A DNA stretch of 64,000 nucleotides from Pampus argenteus (taxonomy: Eukaryota > Chordata > Actinopteri > Scombriformes > Stromateidae). Every line of letters begins with the position of its first letter. Position 1 is the first letter of the stretch. The notes below the pieces were generated by a model. The model was not told the DNA's origin, made no database searches, and was given only the letters and a program-made list of their open reading frames with translations. The position numbers and the translations under genes were made by a program. Shown here piece by piece: positions 61,132 through 64,000 of the stretch. Location: assembly GCA_036937835.1 (NCBI GenBank), contig CM072869.1, positions 6,918,001-6,982,000 of the forward strand. Direction: 5' to 3'.

Positions 61132-61957
61132 CTGAAGGAGAAAATAACATGCAGGTGTTAAAGGTGAGATGATGTGACAGATGCAACAAGGAGATTAGTG
61201 ATCACTTTTTTTAGATGGAGCACTGGTATTTTAATGATAGAAGTGGTTTTTTTTTCTCTTCTATGCAGCAGTGAACTTTCCAGCCCACTGCACGAGAAGC
61301 AAATTTGAATTTGGCTTGCTCCATGTCTAAAAAACGGTAGCTATGAATGATTAGTTGGTTTCCATCAGGCACCAGGGGAATAAAGCTCAAGCAATCATAC
61401 CCTGTTCAAATTCCCCCTGAAACCATGTACATATGAAGTGGTAAATGTGTTGTTTGACAAAAGCATTTCCCCCTCCCCCCCGCAAGACAGAGGTTGAGAT
61501 GAAAAACAGAAATTCAAAAGGCAATGATGTGAATAAAACTTGTAAAGCAAAAGTTTCAGCCAAAAATTCCCCAAAGCAAGCATGATAATAATCACAAATT
61601 GGCCAGATGCATGAAAAAATCTGCAAAGAAAGTATTCTTTGAATATCAGATAGTCCAAAACATTCAACATACATGAGTTGAACATCAATGAGATAAGATC
61701 ACAAAGCCATCATAATGCTGAAATGTTGCATGTTCCTGAATTAAGATGTAATAGATAATAATAATCAGTCTGTAGAAGATAGCAGATACATAAGATAATT
61801 CTATGCACTGTACATGATGAAGACTTTGTGACCAAATATTAAATTTGATGACAGCTGTGAAAACCTGGGATGCTTTTAAAGCAAGCGTTTTTCTCCGCAG
61901 TGACTTGACTATCCACCGACCCCCTCCCCCCCACACACACACACACATCACCCTTAC

Positions 61958-61969
61958 CTTTCCTGAGAC
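61958..61969 (-). CDS. nrcam: Candidate nrcam 12-nt microexon (RSLE-type)
   Basis: GTCTCAGGAAAG is preceded by agtgtag and followed by gtaagg on the minus strand. Placed between 63957 and 61131 it adds exactly four residues and reads Y-R-S-Q-E-S-D. L1-family genes are known to carry a neuron-specific 12-nt exon here that gives YRSLE, an AP-2 endocytosis signal. Position, length, phase and six of the expected seven residues fit; the leucine is glutamine here. An upstream acceptor at 62003 would give a 45-nt in-frame version. Use is unproven. Confidence 0.55.
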
Positions 61970-63400
61970 CTACACTCTTTCGACCAGATGAGCGAGATCC
62001 AGCTGAGATCCCACACAACACAAAAGTCACACGATAGAGACGATTGCACTATTATGCACACACTTGAAGATTTAATATAAGTGTGGCACTTTAACAGGCT
62101 AAACGTATGCCGTGTGTGTACAGTCACGTACACAGTCTGAACTTACAGTATGCCCCTGCAGTCAAACAAGAACAGCTCAGTTGAGTTAAGTTATGTCTTT
62201 ATTGACATACTGTAAGGTTTCAGCTGCGCTTAATGGAAACAGCATGGATTTTAACGTATACTCTCACAAAGGCACTATAATATTTGTACACTTTGCCTTG
62301 TGATTTACTGTCTATGTGTTTTTTTTTTTTGGGTCGATGTCCATTGTCCTTGCAGTGTGAAGAGTTTTAGAGGATAAGTCCAATGATATTCTATATTTCT
62401 CTTATTTTCAACAAATCACATGAAATGATCAAAACCAACAATGAATTGATCCTACTAACAAGTACGGCCTCCATTGTTCCCAAAAAAAAAAAAAAAGAAA
62501 ATCTCATATCAACGAGCCATGTCGATTCATTACAATAAACATTTGCACTGTAGTTTATTTTGAGTAAATCCCACGTACCACCATATTGTTGCTAGGGATT
62601 ATCTTCACTGTTGCTGAAGATAGTCCCCAGTAAATACAATATTTACCACTGCATAAGTAACATTTGCTTTGAACTTTAAGCATATATCTATCTATCACCT
62701 GCTTTTAAAGATTTAAACCCTCAGTAGGAATATGGGCGTATTAAGAGATGGACAGTTGCATTGTTGGTTTTGATCTGTTCATGGATTTTGTTGTCGATAA
62801 CATAAATGTAGAATGTCTCCAGTCTAAACCTTCAAAACTATAACAAGTATTAAAGAATGTGCTGCTGGCCTGTTATAAACAGCATTAATCAACTCCAGTA
62901 CACTCAGTGATGATTGTTTCCCTCAAACATGCTGATAGTTTCATATTAAATCCATATGCATCTATACACTGTATATCTATATATAAACAATAATTCAAAT
63001 TTAACACATTATTGCCTAGAGCAAATTTTCATATATATCAGATGTTCACACCATGCATATCACATATTATATATATTCCATATATATATATCGATATGTA
63101 TTTATCACAGCATAAAATCCATAGAACAGATTTGTGTATACATAATACAAAAAGGAATAGAAAATATAAAAGCAAGACCATCTTATAAATTCACTTATAA
63201 AAAAAGAACAATATTCCAAAATGCTAAGTTATACAGGAGTAAAGTGCTTCACTTTTCTATATTCTACGTGCGATTGGAGAAGCAGCCTAGTAACAGGATG
63301 CTAACAAGCATAGCTGGATAAATGCTTCATGTTAGCAGGACTTTAATGAGTTTCAATCATATCAGGGTTGGATGTAGCGATACTGTAGGCAAAGTGTTAA

Positions 63401-63403
<3 letters not shown>

Positions 63404-63439
<36 letters not shown>
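63404..63439. repeat. (TA)n microsatellite
   Basis: About 36 bp of TA repeats with one TG interruption near the end, inside the nrcam intron. Confidence 0.9.
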
Positions 63440-63956
63440 CTGTACACATGATGTATATGAGTAGCTTATTAGTTAGGATGGGATTTGAAGCTCATGTCAG
63501 TTTAGGATGTGTTGCAAATTAATTTAGTTTATAAATTTTCTTCTTGACGTGTCTTATTTCTATTTTCAAAACACCTGAACCTGAAAAATCCTGCTTCTCA
63601 AATGACACCACAATGTCATATAGAGGACACACACAGTGTAAAGTCCAAGACAAGTAGCATGTGCCATCCAGGACATCCCAGAACCCAGGAAAAAGAAATC
63701 TTGTGCTTTATGGTGGTAGAAGTTCAAATGGGAGGGGAGGGGAGGGGGGGCACTTCTTCTTGTTGTTATGACTTGACTCTGTGATTGTTGATCCTGGGTC
63801 AGTTATTGGTCAGTTGTAAGGGTTGAAAGGAGGGAGGGAGTGCAGAGCTCCAGCCCAGTCAGAAAGATCCGATCTGGGCAAAAAGCAGGGATGGGGCAAG
63901 GGTTGAAGGGTGTAATGGGATCTGGGGGCTCCAGATGCTGGAGCACTTTCTCTCAC

Positions 63957-64000
63957 CTGTATTCCCCAAAGGTACAGTCATCATCTTTCATGGGCTGGAA
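63957..64000 (-). CDS. nrcam: NrCAM cytoplasmic exon, partial (cut by window edge)
   Basis: The last 44 bases of the window encode FQPMKDDDCTFGEY plus two bases of a split codon, ending at a gtgaga donor. Human NrCAM has IQPMKEDDGTFGEYS at this place, in the juxtamembrane cytoplasmic region. It leaves in phase 2, which matches both the terminal exon and the candidate microexon. The rest of the gene lies beyond 64000. Confidence 0.9.

Larger units (their letters stand above)
61132..63956. other. nrcam: nrcam intron(s)
   Basis: About 2.8 kb between the last two large exons. Besides the candidate microexon it holds a CA tract (61932-61947), T- and A-rich runs, and a (TA)n tract at 63404-63439. 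The plus-strand frame at 62956-63321 is AT-rich chance sequence. Nothing else was recognised. Confidence 0.7.

Noticed and set aside
61958..62002. A 45-nt in-frame version of the nrcam microexon using an upstream ctcag acceptor
   Set aside because: The added residues do not resemble any L1-family tail, while the inner 12 nt match the known microexon in size, place and phase.
1..64000. CRISPR arrays, operons, tRNA or rRNA genes
   Set aside because: No spaced direct repeats, intact tRNA cloverleaf or rRNA sequence was seen; the window is a eukaryotic chromosome segment. The only tRNA-like sequence is the decayed SINE head near 629.

Overview
This window is vertebrate nuclear DNA, almost certainly from a teleost fish. 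The evidence is split genes with GT-AG introns, long AT-rich introns full of microsatellites, pieces of dispersed repeats that look familiar from fish genomes, and proteins that align closely with vertebrate neural cell-adhesion molecules. All recognised coding sequence is on the minus strand, so genes read from high to low coordinates.

Two neural immunoglobulin-superfamily genes lie head to tail. At the right edge (60885-64000) is the 3' end of nrcam, an L1-family ankyrin-binding adhesion molecule: part of one cytoplasmic exon (63957-64000), a candidate 12-nt microexon (61958-61969), and the terminal exon (60885-61131) with the FIGQY ankyrin motif and the NSFV C-terminus. About 5 kb of spacer separates its probable 3' UTR from cntn1 (contactin-1), which fills the rest. 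I place a probable non-coding first exon and promoter of cntn1 at about 53908-54050. A ~26-kb first intron follows, then the start-codon exon (27605-27663) and 22 further canonical coding exons down to the stop codon at 2481. I could join all 23 coding exons by eye. They give an uninterrupted 1,019-residue protein with signal peptide, six Ig domains, four fibronectin type III domains and a GPI-attachment signal. Human contactin-1 has 1,018 residues. Nearly every domain is encoded by two exons and bounded by phase-1 introns.

The most notable feature is a second, intact copy of the two exons for Ig domain 6 (3631-3803 and 2688-2811). It lies between the last FNIII exon and the GPI exon, inside a ~1.3-kb duplicated block (2598-3922, source 11066-12467). 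The copy has open frames, both cysteines, all four splice sites and the same phase-1/phase-1 borders. It could therefore add a 99-residue, membrane-proximal seventh Ig domain without shifting the frame. I know of no described contactin with that layout.

Other points of interest are the physical linkage of nrcam and cntn1, which looks like an ancestral L1-family/contactin pairing; a GC-rich NRF1/CRE promoter-like segment on the plus strand inside a cntn1 intron (about 23600-23976); a short cassette exon near the N-terminus; and a hAT-like MITE with recognisable ends downstream of cntn1. The rest of the introns and spacer show only repeats and chance ORFs to my eye.
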